Part shown: positions 29,232 to 43,154 of the stretch, piece after piece
How the letters are laid out: every line of letters begins with the position of its first letter
Numbering within the stretch: position 1 is the first letter of the stretch
Origin: Scylla paramamosain
Taxonomy: Eukaryota; Arthropoda; Malacostraca; Decapoda; Portunidae
Assembly: GCF_035594125.1 (NCBI RefSeq)
Contig: NC_087185.1
Span: forward strand, 11,605,164 to 11,669,163
Length of the DNA: 64,000 bases
Direction: 5' to 3'
Translations under genes and position numbers: made by a program
Notes under the pieces: model-generated
The model's database searches: none
What the model saw: the letters and a program-made list of their open reading frames with translations, nothing else
What the model was told of the DNA's origin: nothing

Positions 29232-29633
29232 ACTTTTTAACTTAGCGTCTGCTGAGATATTATCACTCGATTCTGCTGTTACTCCTCATGCTGAAATATG
29301 GGAATGTGGTACCTGGTACGGTATGGCTTCGCATGGATCTAAATGACCCACAAGTCTCTGTTTTTACTTCTACGTATTCAGTACTTGGATTAGCATAGGG
29401 GATAATGAATTTACTCCTTTTACCCTGCTGATCTGGCTAACAATATACTATTCCTGGGTACAAGTACTGACTATTCTTGTTAGCCTCATATGGAAGAAAA
29501 CTCCTTCGGTACATCGGATACCGACCTCTAGTTCCAAGTAACCTATCATTCCTGGAGCCAACCATGTATCTCTGACCACTTTTACCTTGTAAGACCTTTG
29601 TTTCCTCGGTCCTTCAGCAGCTTCCTCGGTTAG

Positions 29634-30254
29634 TCACGCCGGAAAATCACCTACACACCCATCTGGATCCTGTTCTACCTCAACTGCATCACCATCAAAT
29701 GTCAACTGTAACATCTTACCTCCATCACAGGTGTGAGCAGGTTTTATCATTACTGCCTTTCTAAACATGAAGTCCAAGCTTAACACTGCGGGAGTTGGAA
29801 GTGTAATTTCCCTAGAAATTACTACGCATGGTTGTTCTTCTATTCCATGTCCGAAGTCCATCTCAATGACACCTCTACCTACGGTTGGTACTGGACTCTG
29901 TGTCACGCTGCTCAGCTTGTACGCCATGGGGGAAGTATATACACCATTTATTACAGTAAAAAGTTCTTCTTCTATTAATGTCTCGCCTGATCCGCTATCT
30001 AGCACTGCAGCTATGGGAATCTGACTTTTTCCTGTCTTTACCTGCAAACAAAACAATCGCGTCCGTTCATGATAGAACGCGCACAACTCCTTTACATTAT
30101 TGGCGTTTTTTTTTTTGTTATTATAGGGCCAAGTGATTGCTTCCTCATACATGTTTACTTCCTGATCCGGCAGCGCTACTGCACAACGTGACACAGGTGG
30201 CCTTTTGTAGGGACAATCAACTACTCTGTGCCCCCAGTACCACATAACCAACAT
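29634..30254 (-). pseudogene. Gypsy protease joined to second zinc-knuckle region (right arm)
   Basis: A single frame runs from the second knuckle half (GHRVVDCPYKRP) through a poly-A-encoded KKK into the protease with VLDSGSGETL. In the left arm the corresponding frame is broken by two extra A residues in the homopolymer. One substitution is visible: VLGLDF becomes VLSLDF, which removes a Gly of the second conserved protease motif. Confidence 0.75.
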
Positions 30255-30340
30255 CTGAAATCTCTACGGTTCATGTCTACCCACCGTGACGGTGGTGGTG
30301 GTGGACGTGGTACTGGTGCGATGGGTTGGTACGCACGACC

Positions 30341-31266
30341 TTGTCCTACCCTACAGTTTCTGGCTATGTGACCCAAACGTCCGCACTTGTAACAATCTAC
30401 ATTTCACATGTTTGCTTGGCGCGAATTAACGTTTTGGAAAGGAGCAGGAATAGGTGGTGGCTGCATGTCCATCCTCTGCTTTAGGGCGGTGTGCCTCTTA
30501 GGAGGGGGAGGTGGATTATATTTCGGAGATTTATCTGGTTGTGCCTGACGTGTAGGAGAAACTGCCATGGCAGCCATAGTAGTGACTGGAGTTCCTCGTC
30601 TTTCTCTACGGATATCTGCATCAGTTAATTTATACTGAGGATGGGTGTTGGCCCATGCATAACCTCTGTTTAGTATTTTTAAGGGATCCTTGAGCTCATC
30701 ATCACGCAAAGTATATTCAAATGATGGGGGGGAACAGCTTAGCATCCTGGCAGCAAAATTATTTTTATGCAGTGGCTCAAATGCTGGAATCTGACGTGAC
30801 AAACCTCCATATGCAGTGTCACATCTCATGTAAAATTCCTGAAGCGTTTCTCCCTGTCCTCTCTTCGCGCTGTTCATTATTTCTGTCCATAGTTTTGGGC
30901 TAACATTATCAGGAAAGAGTTTGAGAACCTTTCTTTTACAAGATCATAATCCTGGCCATGATTGGCAATAACATTTTCAAGCAACACTCTGGCACTTCCT
31001 AGGCAGTACTGCTTAGCTAACTCAAGCTTGCCTGTTTCATCCCAATTTAATTGCGTTCGTGATTCCAGATCTGTGAAGAAATCACGAGGGTTGGTGTGAC
31101 AAAGGAGGCTAGGGTACGCGGTGTAACGTTCTTCACCCCCACAAAAGTATTTCAGGCCCTGTACGCGGCTAAAATCATTTTTCGTATGTCTGGACAGGAG
31201 AGCTTCAAAGTCCTGTTGCGTTAAGACAACAGGCGGTTTTTCCGACGTATCAGGTTGCTGCGCCAT
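30341..31266 (-). pseudogene. Gypsy gag (right arm)
   Basis: Same as 6021-6946, with the ATG complement at 31264-31266, the shared frameshift near 30880-30900 and the shared stop before the CCHC knuckle. One substitution is seen in the Pro-rich part (APFLNVN becomes APFQNVN). Confidence 0.75.
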
Positions 31267-31347
31267 AATGATCACTTCACTACAACTGAAATTGCCTTGA
31301 CAAGGATCACAAATATTTTCCGTTAAAAATTTTCTTTTATGGCTTAC

Positions 31348-31435
31348 CCAACACCTGACACCAATGTCGTAACCCTCCTCCTTACCTTTAAGGGAAGGCA
31401 GAGGCTACGCAGGAACTGCACTAATTCTTTATATA
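31348..31435 (-). promoter_or_regulatory. Candidate LTR promoter and primer-binding site (right arm)
   Basis: Reverse-complement copy of 5852-5940: TATA box, LTR end and a tRNA-Leu-like primer-binding site in the same spacing. Confidence 0.6.
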
Positions 31436-31939
31436 ACAAACACCACAAGGTTTAAATCCAGGTAACCGAGAGTTAAGGCCGGGGTTCTCACAGTGGGGTA
31501 AGCCACAAACGCAGTTCAGAAACGTTAACACTATTTATTAACCAGTAGTTAACACATTTCACGATACTCGCAAGCAACGAAAGACCAGAATTCCACCACA
31601 TATTAAAACATATAATGACCTTTCGATAAATCTTGACGTCACTTTTCACTTTAAGTTAGCAAGATTTCATCGACCAACTCAGGTCATTCAGTAACTTATA
31701 ACACATTAACATGTAAGGACACATATAATATAATCACATAAAAGAATAATCAAATGTAACATTAAAATATTAGCACTACATGCGAAGTGCCACAAAAGAT
31801 ATTAAAATCACTCAAGATTCAGCATTATATCAACACATGGAAAATGACATAAAATATATGGGGGCCACATTATACTGAAACAACATTTTAAATCGAGACA
31901 CACAAGGCACTTAGGAAAAATCTTCAAAGTATTACTTAC

Positions 31940-31975
31940 GACCAAGACGAGGCAGAGAACGACTAGGAGCTTCAT
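31940..31975 (-). pseudogene. Orphan signal-peptide first exon (right arm)
   Basis: Identical to 5312-5347: MKLLVVLCLVLV followed at once by the splice donor GTAAGT (complement of 31934-31939). No second exon is present downstream on this strand before the gypsy element. Confidence 0.5.
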
Positions 31976-32868
31976 GGTGCTGTCGAGTGGGAGCACCTTC
32001 CAGGAACTTGTAACACTCCACTCTTGGAGTCTAGTTAGGTCTGAGAGAATCGTTCGCTACTTCGCCTCATATTCCATTTTGACGACGGCAACGTCGACCT
32101 ACGTACATTGCTATCTACTGCTACATAAGGAGTTATCCTTAAGGTTCAAAATCTAACTAGTTAGTACACTCATCTCTTCCTTCACTTCACACGATCACCA
32201 GGAACTTATACTTCACTGTAGGTGCGTAAGAAACATGTCTCGTAGGGAGTCTATGGTTAACCACCTTTACACGCGAACATATATGGTTTTTCTATGTCCT
32301 TCTAGTTCGTGCATTACTGAAGTGTTTTGTGAAGTCAGCGACTGTAAGGTAACTTGATGACAAGATTAATTACGAATAGGCTAGGTCCATTAACTTCACG
32401 GCCTTAAGTCATCAAGGCAGGCACTGTCCTGTTCGTGTGACTAGGGATGCCGTAAGCCTCACAAGGGGTCACGGCGATAACCAGTGACCTCTGGGGCAAT
32501 GGGTGGCCAAGGCCTGGGTGCCTTGGCGACAACACACCCTCGGCTTGGCTACGACACAAAAAAATAAAAAAAAACAAAGCCAAGAAAATTGCACTTTGCA
32601 GCATAATTGCTTTACTATGTGAGGACAAGGAGGTGACAAGAACGGAATGGTGCAAGGACTGCATGTATAAACGAAGCAAAAGGGGAAGCCACGCAACCAT
32701 GTTAAGTGAATTGCGAATTGGTTATTGGAACAGAAGTTCAGTTAGGATAGAAAAACGGTTACAAGTCGTGGTGGGGAGGTGAAGGCGGCGAGTGTGTGGT
32801 CGTGATCCATTCCTGACCGGGATGAAGGCTGCATCCTGTGAGAGGGAGGGATCAGGTGAGGTGACAGG
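31976..32868. other. About 0.9 kb without a recognised gene (right arm)
   Basis: Reverse-complement copy of 4421-5311. Nothing assignable. Confidence 0.5.
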
Positions 32869-33688
32869 CGAGGCAGGAGTTTGGAATTCAAAGCTTTGTG
32901 CCAGACTCTATCAAAAGCTTTTCATATGTCTAAGGCAACAGCAAAACTTTCACCAAAATTCCTAAAAGAGGATGACCAAGACTCAGTAAGGAAAGCCACA
33001 AGATCACCAGTAAAGCGGCCTTGATGGAACCCATACTGGCGATCAGATAGAAGGTTGTGAAGTGATACATGTTTAAGAGTCAACCTGTTGAGGATAGATT
33101 CAAATCTTTAGAGAGGAAGGAAATTAAAGTAATAGGACGGTAGTTTGAGGGACTAGAATGATCACCTTTAAAAAAAAAAAAAAAACAGGCTGAATGTAGG
33201 CAAACTTCCAGCAAGAGGGAAAGGTAGATGTTGACAGACAGAGTTAGAAGAGTTTGACTTGGCAAGGTGCAAGCATGGAGGCACAGTTTCGGGGAACAAT
33301 AGGAGGGACCCCATCAGGTCCAAAGGCCTTCTGAGGGTTTAAGCCAGTGAGGGCAAGGGAAACATCACTGCGAAGGATTTTAATAGGTAGCATGAAGTAG
33401 TCAGAGGGTGGAGGAGAGGGAGGAACAAGCCTTGAATCCTTCAAGGTAGAGTTTTTAGCAAAGGTTTGAGTGAAAAGTTCAGCTTTAGAAATAGATGAGA
33501 TGGCAGTGGTGCCATCAAGTTGTAATAAGGGAGGTAAAGATGAAGAAGCAAAGTCACTGGAGATGTTTCTGGCTAGGTGCCAGAAGTCATGAGGGGAGTT
33601 AGATCTTGAGAGATTTGGACACTTTCTGTTAATGAAGAACACACTCTTGTTGAGGTCATGTTGATACAGGCTGGTCAGGCTGGACAAA
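32869..33688 (-). mobile_element. Jockey-like LINE fragment (right arm)
   Basis: Reverse-complement copy of 3601-4420; one visible change (Glu to Gln in AELFTETFA). Truncated at both ends and frameshifted. Confidence 0.8.
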
Positions 33689-33856
33689 GCCAGTGTTAAC
33701 TTGTGCTTTACAGGAAATGAACGGGTCAGGCTTGAATACTTTTACATTTTTTTATGTAAATGCACACATAGAGACCTTATTTATCAATATGATATAGGAA
33801 CAAATTTTCATATGTGAAATATTTCTAATAAAACCAACCAAAAAACCCACTTATGT

Positions 33857-35135
33857 TTTTTTTTTTTTTTTTTAAGGCAATCCTCTCACGAGGTGACTTG
33901 ATCTAAGTGACAGTAGAAGAAAGGGACATCATAGCAGAAGGCTCTCTCCCCTCCCTCCGCCCCCTCTGGCATAAGCCGTGCAGGAACCAGGTCGAAAATA
34001 AATACTTTACGGGTTACAAAAGTAAAAAGCCCGAAGTAAATTCTTTAGGGAAAGAATTAAAAGAGAGGAAATGAGGTGCCTCCATTTCCTGCAGGCAAGG
34101 AGATTAATCACAAACAAACAAAAGCTGTTAACCGCGGATTTCACGCAAAATATTTATCAAGACGGCGTTTAAAAGTCTCTATGGTATTGCAGCCTATCAC
34201 GTGTCAAGGAAGCCCATTCCACAGATTGGCGATACGATGAAAAAAAAAAAAAAATAGTTTCATGAGAATATAATGATTTGTGAACAATTGTGCAGCCCCT
34301 GTGGCAGCCCACTGGTTAGCTCAGTCCACTTGGATGGTGTTTCAGTTACATGTACTGTTTGGTGACGGTTGTTTGGCCAGTTTTCTACCCATCTCAACAC
34401 GTCGGCTTGGGGGACTTTGTGGGGGACTTTGTCCAAGGTATTTTGAAAGTCAAGATCTGTTATATCTGCCGCTTTACTTCCGTCACACTGGTTCAGAATA
34501 TCATGGAACAAGTCTAAGAGGTTCGTCAAACAACAGCGTTTGTTACCGAAGCCGTGTTGAGTATTTCTAAGCAAGTTGTTTTCCTCTAAGTGATTAACGA
34601 GCTAATCTCTATAAGTGTTTCTAGCATGTTGCATGTGACCGAGGTTAAGCTGACTGGCCGGTAATTGCAGGGCAAAGATTTACTGCCTTTTTTTTGAAGA
34701 TCGGAGTTACGTTAGCCAGCTTCCACTCAGCAGGCACTGTACCGGACTGCAGGGATTTATTGAACAGTAAAGTCAGGGTTCAGTTAATGCACATTTACCT
34801 TCTTTCAAGGCCCGGATCACTTGCTTACTTTAAGTTTATCGTAACATTTTGATACGTCCTTTGTGTTCTACTGGCACTACTTAGAACATCGTTGTTATTA
34901 ATTTGGACTGGTGGCACCGTAGATGTCACTGAGGTCTTCTGTGGTAAATACTGAAGAAAAGAAAGGATGCTAATAATCTCATCCATATCGTTGGTGAATT
35001 CTACATTTTCGTCAATTACTGGTCCATTAGTTGAGGTAGTCACTTTCTTCTGCCTGATAAAACTAAAAAACTCCTTCGTGTTTGTCTTATCGCCCACATT
35101 CAGATTTTATAATTCATCTTTCGTAGCAAACATAA
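33857..35135 (-). mobile_element. CR1/L2-like LINE remnant (right arm)
   Basis: Reverse-complement copy of 2155-3434 with the same loss of the catalytic RT region and the same poly-A tail (33857-33873 as T). One visible change is Asp to Glu in SKWTDLTSG. Confidence 0.75.
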
Positions 35136-35141
35136 GATCTA

Positions 35142-35267
<126 letters not shown>

Positions 35268-35483
35268 TTTTTCTAGTAGGACAGAAATGACGGTCTTGGT
35301 GCATGGAAAACAAAACACAAACACTTGAAGGAAGAAAGACAATCTATCCCCGCCAACAACTTCAGTGTTCCACAAACACTACATCCACAATTGCATCCAC
35401 GTCTGTTTTTTTTCTTTCTTTTTCTTTTCTTTTCATGCTGTTGAATTAACATTTTTCACAAATATATACTTCATTAAATTTTT

Positions 35484-36356
<873 letters not shown>

Positions 36357-36360
36357 TTCT

Positions 36361-36563
36361 GGGTTAACAAAACGAGATTACCAGAAACGTGTCCTTTCCG
36401 TGTTTTTCAACATATTAGGCACTAAAACGTAAGAAAGCATGTAAGAAAAAAAAAAAGAAAACTTAAAAACATGATCAAAATCATGTTTTTTGAGTGTTTT
36501 TGATCTTCTTACGTACAAAAACTCTAAAATGCATAGAAAATAATCTTTCTAAAAAAAAAAAAA
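36361..36563 (-). repeat. Inverted 200-bp satellite duplicate at the right junction
   Basis: The reverse complement of this segment matches 38822-39024 almost base for base, including an unusual run TTCTTACATGCTTTCTTACG and the poly-T runs. Only a few mismatches are visible (for example GATCATG against GATAATG). It is inserted between the broken LINE and the forward-oriented satellite. Confidence 0.85.
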
Positions 36564-39500
36564 CGGTTCATTTGTATGTATTTTGGAGTTTTGGTCTCTA
36601 ACATTGTGAAACACACTTATAATGCACAGTAATTTGACGGTTGTTAAAGTTGTTCTGTTTCTCTATAAAGGGTGTGTTCATGCGTTTAAACGTCTTGGTA
36701 CAAAAGAAGCTGAAAAAATTGTCAAAAGCTACGTTTTTTTTTTTTTGTCCCATATAGTGTGCTTTATATGTATATTGCCGTTTTGATACATACTAAGTTC
36801 AAAAACAGTCATAATACAGGGTTTTCGTAATGTTGCTCTATTTCTTTATATAAGGTTTTTGTATGGATTTAGGCGTTTTGGCACCTAACAAAAGAGTTAT
36901 GATACACGTTTTCTGGTAATATTGATCTGTTTCCAAATATAAGATAGTATTCACGTGTTTTACCGTTCTGATCGCTAAGAACATCAAGAACACTCATAAT
37001 ACACGTTTGTGATTATATGATTTCGTTTCGCTATATTCGCTACTTTGCATGTGTTTAAGCGTTTTGGTATCTAAGAAACTGAAAAACTTTTTTTTTTGTA
37101 ACAAAAAAAATAAATAAATAAAACAAGTTTTTGGAAATGTTCTGCTTTTCCGAAACGGAAGTTTTTCAAGCATTTTAGCTTTTAGGAACGTAAAAATTTC
37201 AAAACACTGAAAGGACACGTTTTCGATTAAATTATTTTGTATCCCCATTAATGGTGCCTTCCATTTTTTCCCCCCCTTTTTTTTTTATGCGCTCAAAAAC
37301 ACTCAAATTATACGTGTCTGATAATGTCGTCTCGTTACCTCATATAGGGTTTTTCACGTATGTTTTGTGGTTTTGGTACCTAAGAAGCTCAAAAACACTG
37401 ATAAAACATATTTGTGTAACGCAGTTCTTTTTCTTCATATAGCGTTCCTTGTATGTATTTATTCGTTTTGCGAAGTAATATGGTGAAATGCACTCATAAT
37501 ATACGTTTTTTGTAATGATGTTTTTCTTCTCAGTATAGAGTGATTTTCATGTGTTTTAACGTTTCATTACCTAAGTACCTGAAAAAAAAAATATTCATAA
37601 AGTTTGTTGTAAAACCTTTTAGTTTCCAAAACATGTGTTTTTGTTATTCAAGTAAGGGTTTTTTGGATGTATTTTAGAGTTTTGGTACGTAAGAAGCTCA
37701 AAAAAAAAAAACATTCAAATGGCACGAGTATGATAATGTTGTTTAGCTTTTCCATACAGGGTGCTTTGCCTGCATTTTGGCGTTTTGGTATTTAAGAAGC
37801 TCAAAAATTCTGAAAATAGACGTTTTTGATAAAGTTGTTACGTTTTTGTATAAAGAATGTTCTGCATACTTTTTAGGGTTTGGTACGAAAAAAGGTTGAA
37901 AAACACTCATAAGCCAAGTTTTTGGTAATGTTGTTTTCTCGTACCATATAGTATACGTTACATGCACCTTGGCGTTTTTGTACCTAACATGGTAAAAAAA
38001 AAACACATGTTTCATATTTTTGGTAATGTTATTCTTTTTCTCAATATACAGTATTAGTCATGTGTTTTGGCGTTCTGATACTAAGAACATCAAAAACACT
38101 TAAAATACACGTTTGTGCTGATATAATTTCGTTTCCCTATATACTCTGCATTGGTTTGGCATTTTGGTGCCTAAAACACTAAAAAAAAAAAAAAAAAAAA
38201 TTGAAACACGTTTTTGGAAGTGCTGTTCTGTTTCACCAAAAAAGTGTGTCTAGCATGCGTTTTAGCGTTTTGGTACGTAAGAATCTGAAAAAACACCGAA
38301 ATTACATGTTTTCGATTATGTTTTGTTTTCCCCTGAAGGGTGTTTTCCATGCTTTTTTTTTTATCATTTTGGTGCCTAAAACGTTCAAAGCCAAAATGAT
38401 ACGCTTTTGGTAATGTCGTCTCGCTACCTCATATGGGGATGTTTGCATACATTTTGGCGTTTTAGTACCTAAGAACCTCAAAAGCACTGATAATGCATGA
38501 TTTTAGTAATATTGTTTTGTTTCTTCATAAAGAGGTCTTTGTATGTATTTTTTGCGTTTTGGTACGTAACATGGTTAATCACACTAATAATATGAGTTTT
38601 TAGTCGTGGTGTTCTGTTCCTCAATATAGAGTGATATTCATGTGTTTTAGCGTTTCAACGTACCTAAGAACCTCAATAAAAAAAAAAAAAAGCTCATAAG
38701 AAGTTTGTGGTAATAGAATATCGCTTTCCTATATTGTCTCCATTCCATATGTTTTGGCTTTTTGGAACCTAGTAAACTAAAAAAAAAAAAAACACTCAAA
38801 CACACGTTATTTATGATATTGTTTTTTTTTTTTTTAGAAAGATTATTTTCTATGCATTTTAGAGTTTTTGTACGTAAGAAGATCAAAATCACTCAAAAAA
38901 CATGATTTTGATAATGTTTTTAAGTTTTCTTTTTTTTTTTCTTACATGCTTTCTTACGTTTTAGTGCCTAATATGTTGAAAAACACGGAAAGGACACGTT
39001 TCTGGTAATCTCGTTTTGTTATCCCATATAGGATGCTATGCATGCATTTTGTCGTTTTGATACCTAACAGTCCCTAAAACTCTATAAATAGACGTTTTTG
39101 ATAAAGTTCTGTTTCTCCAAAATGGGTGGTTTCCATGCTCTTCAGCGGTTTGGCACGAAAAAAGCTGAAAACACTTAAAAGCCACGTTTTTGGTAATGGT
39201 GTTTTCGTTTTTCATATAGCGTGTTTTGCATTACTTTGGCGTTTATGTATCTAGTAAAAAAGTCATAATACAATGATAGGGTTATTTTTATGCATTTTAG
39301 CACTCATAATACACGTTTTTGGTAATGATGTTCTATTCCTCAATGTAGAGTGATATTCATATGTTTTAGCGTTTCAGTACCTAAAAACCTCAAAAACATT
39401 AATAAGATAAGTTTTTGGTAATAGCGTTTAGGTTCGCATATTGGCTACTTTGCATATGTTTTTGGTGTTTTGGTACATAATACACTCAAAAACAATAAAA

Positions 39501-40744
39501 AAAAAACACATGCTTTGATAATGTTGTTCTGTTTTTCCAGAAAGGGTGTTTTGCTTGTATTTTAAAGTTTTGATATGTAAGAAACTCAAAAACATTCCAA
39601 AGACGCGATTTTAATAATGTTGTTTAGTTTTCCCATATAGCGTGTTTTCCATGCTTTTTTAGCGTTTTGGTGGCTGATATGCCACCTTTTCGTTACCTCA
39701 TATACGATGCTTTATATGGATTGTGACGTTTTGATACCTAAGAAGCTCCAAAACTCAAAACAAGCGTTTTTGATAAAGATTTCTGTTTTCTCAATATAGG
39801 GATTTTGACACGCGTTTTAGCGTTTTGATAGAAAGAAGCTGAGAAAAGAACACTAAAAGCCATGTTTTTTTTATGTTGTTTTCTTTTCCTAAATGGTGTT
39901 GTGTATTTTTTTGGGGGGGCGTTTTTGGTACCTAAAAACCTGAAAAACACTCATAATGTAGGTTTTTGTTAAAGTTGTCCTGTTTCTTCATATAGGGTTC
40001 TTTGTTTGCATTTCGGCGTTTTGGTACCTAAGATAGTGAAAAAGACTCATAATACTCATTTTTGGTGATGATGTTCTGTTCCTTAATATAGAATACTATT
40101 CACGTGTTTTAGCGTTCTAATACCTAAAAACATCAAAAGCACTCAAAATGCACTTTTTTTTTATTATTATATCATTTCGTTTCCCTCTATTGGCAACTTT
40201 GAATAAGTTTAGTCGTTTTGGTAACTAACAATCTGAAAAAAAAGAACAAATTAAAACACACGCTTTCGGAAATATTCTTTTCTCCAAAACAGGTTGTCTG
40301 AAATGCGTTTTAGTGTTTTGATACGTAAGAATCTCTTAAACACTCAAAGGACACTTTTTCGCTTGTGTTTTGATTTCCCATTTCCCATGTTGAGTGTTTT
40401 CCAGACTTTTTAGAGTTTTTGTGGCTAATATTTCCAAAAAAAAAAACACGGAAATGAATGGTAATGTCATCTCGTTGCAAAATATCGAGTTATTTCTATG
40501 CATTTTAGCGTTTTGGTAACAAAGAAGCTCAAAAACACACACACACAAAAAAAAAATACACAATTTTGGTAAAGTAGTTCTTTTTCTTCCTATATGGTTC
40601 TTTCTACGCATTTTTTTTTGCGCTTTAATACTTAAAATGGTGAAAATATACTGCTAATACACTTTTTTTGTAATCTTTTTTCTCAATATATATTGATATT
40701 CAAGTGTTTTTGTATTTTAGTACGTAAAACGTACTAAAACACAA
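36564..40744 (+). repeat. Degenerate ~97-bp satellite array, part 1
   Basis: Head-to-tail monomers of roughly 90-110 bp. Consensus landmarks in order are ACGTTTTTGGTAATGTTGTT, a TTCC(T)CATATAGGGTG segment, TTTGCATGCATTTTGGCG, TTTTGGTACCTAAGAAGC and TCAAAAACACTCATAA. Examples lie at 37054, 37365, 37675, 37780, 38265 and 39705. Particular monomer subtypes recur: one with AATATAGAGTGATATTCATG appears near 36945, 37540, 38055, 38635, 39352, 40090 and 40690, suggesting a decayed higher-order unit of about 500-750 bp. No genes. Confidence 0.85.
38822..39024 (+). repeat. Forward partner of the inverted 200-bp satellite duplicate
   Basis: The segment lies within the satellite array and continues naturally on both sides, so it is the likely donor of the inverted copy at 36361-36563. 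Confidence 0.85.
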
Positions 40745-43154
40745 CGTGAAATGTTTACCTTCTGAAGGGATGGACGTCAATAAAAAGACGTGGAAAAAAT
40801 TTCAGGGTTATATCATCAGCGTAGGAGTGGATAGGACAAGAAGTTTGGTTTAGAAGATCATTAATGAATAATAAGAAGAGAGTGGGTGACAGGACAGAAC
40901 CCTGAGGAACACCACTGTTAATAGATTTAGGAGAAGAACAGTGACCGTCTACCACAGCACCAATAGAACGGTCAGAAAGGAAACTTGAGATGAAGTTAAA
41001 GAGAGAAGGAGAGAAGCCGTAGGAGGGTAGTTTGGAAATCAAAGCTTTGTGCCAGACTCTATCAAAAGCTTTTGATATGTCCAAGGCAAAAGCAAAGGTT
41101 TCACCAAAATCTCTAAAAGAGGATGACCAAGACTAAGTAAGGAAAGCCAGAAGATCACCAGTAGAGCGGCCTTGACGGAACCCATACTGGCGATCATATA
41201 GAAGGTTGTGAAGTGATAGATGTTTAAGAATCTTCCTAATGACGATAGATTAAAAAAAAATTAGATACGCAGGAAATTAAAGCAATAGGACGGTAGTTTG
41301 AGGGATTAGAACGGTCACCCTTTTTAGGTACAGGTTGAATGTAGGCAAAGTTCCAGCAAAAAGGAAAGGTAGATGTTGACAGACAGAGCTGAAAGAGTTT
41401 GACTAGCCAAGGTACAATCACGGAGGCACAGTTTCGGAGAATAGTAGGAGGGACCCCCATCAGGTCCATAAGCCTTCCGAGGGTTTAGGCCAGCGAGGGC
41501 ATGGAAAACATCATTACGAAGAATTTTAATAGGAGGTATGAAGTAGTCAGAGGGTGAAAAAGTGGGAGGAACAAGCCCAGAATCGTCCAAGGTAGAGTTT
41601 TTAGCAAAGGTTTGAGCGAAGAGTTCAGCTTTAGAAATAGATTTGATAACAATGGTGCCATCTGGTTGAAATAAAGGTGGGAAAGAAGAAGAAGAAGCAA
41701 AGTTATTGGAGATATTTTTGGCTAGATGCCAGAAGTCACGAGGGGAGTTATATCTTGAAAGGTTTTGACACTTTCTGTTAATAAAGGAGTTTTTGGCTAG
41801 TTGGAGAACAAACTTGGCATAGTTCTGGGCAAAAATATAAAGTGCATGAGATTCTGGTGATGGAAGGCTTAAGTACCTTTTGTGGGCCACCTCTCTATCA
41901 TGTATAGCGCGAGAACGAGCTTTGTTAAACCAGGGTTTAGAAGGTTTAGGACGAGAAAAAGAGTGAGGAATGTACGCCTCCATGCCAGACACTATCACCT
42001 CTGTTATGCACTCAGCACACAAAGACGGGTCTCTGACACGGAAGCAGTAGTCATTCCAAGGAAAATCAGCAAAATACCTTCTCAAGTCCCCCCCCCCAAC
42101 TAGCAGAGGCAAAACGCCAACCTTCGCTTAGGAGAGTCCTGAGGAGGGATTGGAGCGATAGGACAGGACAAGATAAAGATATGAGATTGTGATTGGAAGA
42201 GCTAAACGAAAGAAAAGGTGACAGCATAAGCAAAAGGATTAGAGGACAGGAAAAGGTCAAGAATGTTGGGCGTATCTCCAAGACGGTCAGGAATACGAGT
42301 AGGATGTTGCACCAATTGCTCTAAGTCGTGGAGGATAGCAAAGTTGAAGGCTAGTTCACCAGGATGGTCAGTGAAGGGAGAGGAAACCCAAAGATGATGG
42401 TGAACATTGAAGTCTCCAAGAATGGAGATCTCTGCAAAAGGGAAGAGAGTCAGAATGTGCTCCACTTTGGAAGTTAAGTAGTCAAAGAATTTCTTATAGT
42501 TAGAGGAATTAGGTGAGAGGTATACAGCATAGATAAATTTAGTTAGTGACTCTGTAGTCGTATCCAGATGGTGGAAAACGTATCCAGATGGTGGAAAACT
42601 CGGAAGATTCAAGAGCGTGGGCACGAGAGCAGGTTAAGTCATTGCGCACATAAACGCAACATCCAGCTATGGATCGAAAATGAGGATAGAGAAAGTAGGA
42701 GGGAACAGAAAAGGGGCTACTGTCAGTTGCCTCAGACACCTGAGTTTCAGTGAGGAAAAGAAGATGAGGTTTAGAAGAGGAGAAGTGGTGTTCTACAGAT
42801 TGAAAATTAGATCTTAGCACGCGAATTTTGCAGAAGTTAATGAAGGAAAGGTTGATCGGGGTGTCAAGACAGTCCGCCCTGGGGACATTTATGGTCCCCT
42901 CCCCAGATGGGGACTCCGAGGCTGGCGTAGGGGTCGCTATGATGATTTTAAAATTTTTGAGTGAAGGGTGTGTGTGTTATTAGGTGCTTGTAGTTTTGTG
43001 TGTAGGAAGAGAGTTGTCTTTAGAGGGCAGGCTGTGACTGCCCCCGTGTGTTGTGAGACACAAAGGGAAAAGTTCAGTGAGGTCATAGGTGGGTTTAATG
43101 ATATGTTCACAGCTCCCCCTGAACAGTGCCTTAGACCTCACTGGGAGTAATTTA
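40745..43154 (-). mobile_element. Jockey-like LINE copy B, inserted in the satellite
   Basis: Minus-strand LINE with a 5' leader lacking only the first bases (starts near 43154), EN (about 42930-42120), linker and RT (42112-40755) up to the YADD box, which reads YADDITLKF. It then ends about 50 bases later in satellite sequence, without the C-terminal region, 3' UTR or poly-A. Several frameshifts and a small duplication of EN sequence near 42575 (CCAGATGGTGGAAAAC twice) inactivate it. Loss of the 3' end is unusual, since target-primed insertion normally preserves it; a later deletion is likely. The satellite resumes on both sides. Confidence 0.88.

Larger units (their letters stand above)
26749..31364 (-). 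mobile_element. Gypsy-type LTR retrotransposon, 3'-truncated (right arm)
   Basis: Reverse-complement copy of 5923-10540 with the same domain order and the same lesions. Primer-binding site TGGTGTCAGG lies at 31354-31363 on the minus strand and a TATA box at about 31427-31435. The 3' LTR is absent here too. Confidence 0.85.
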
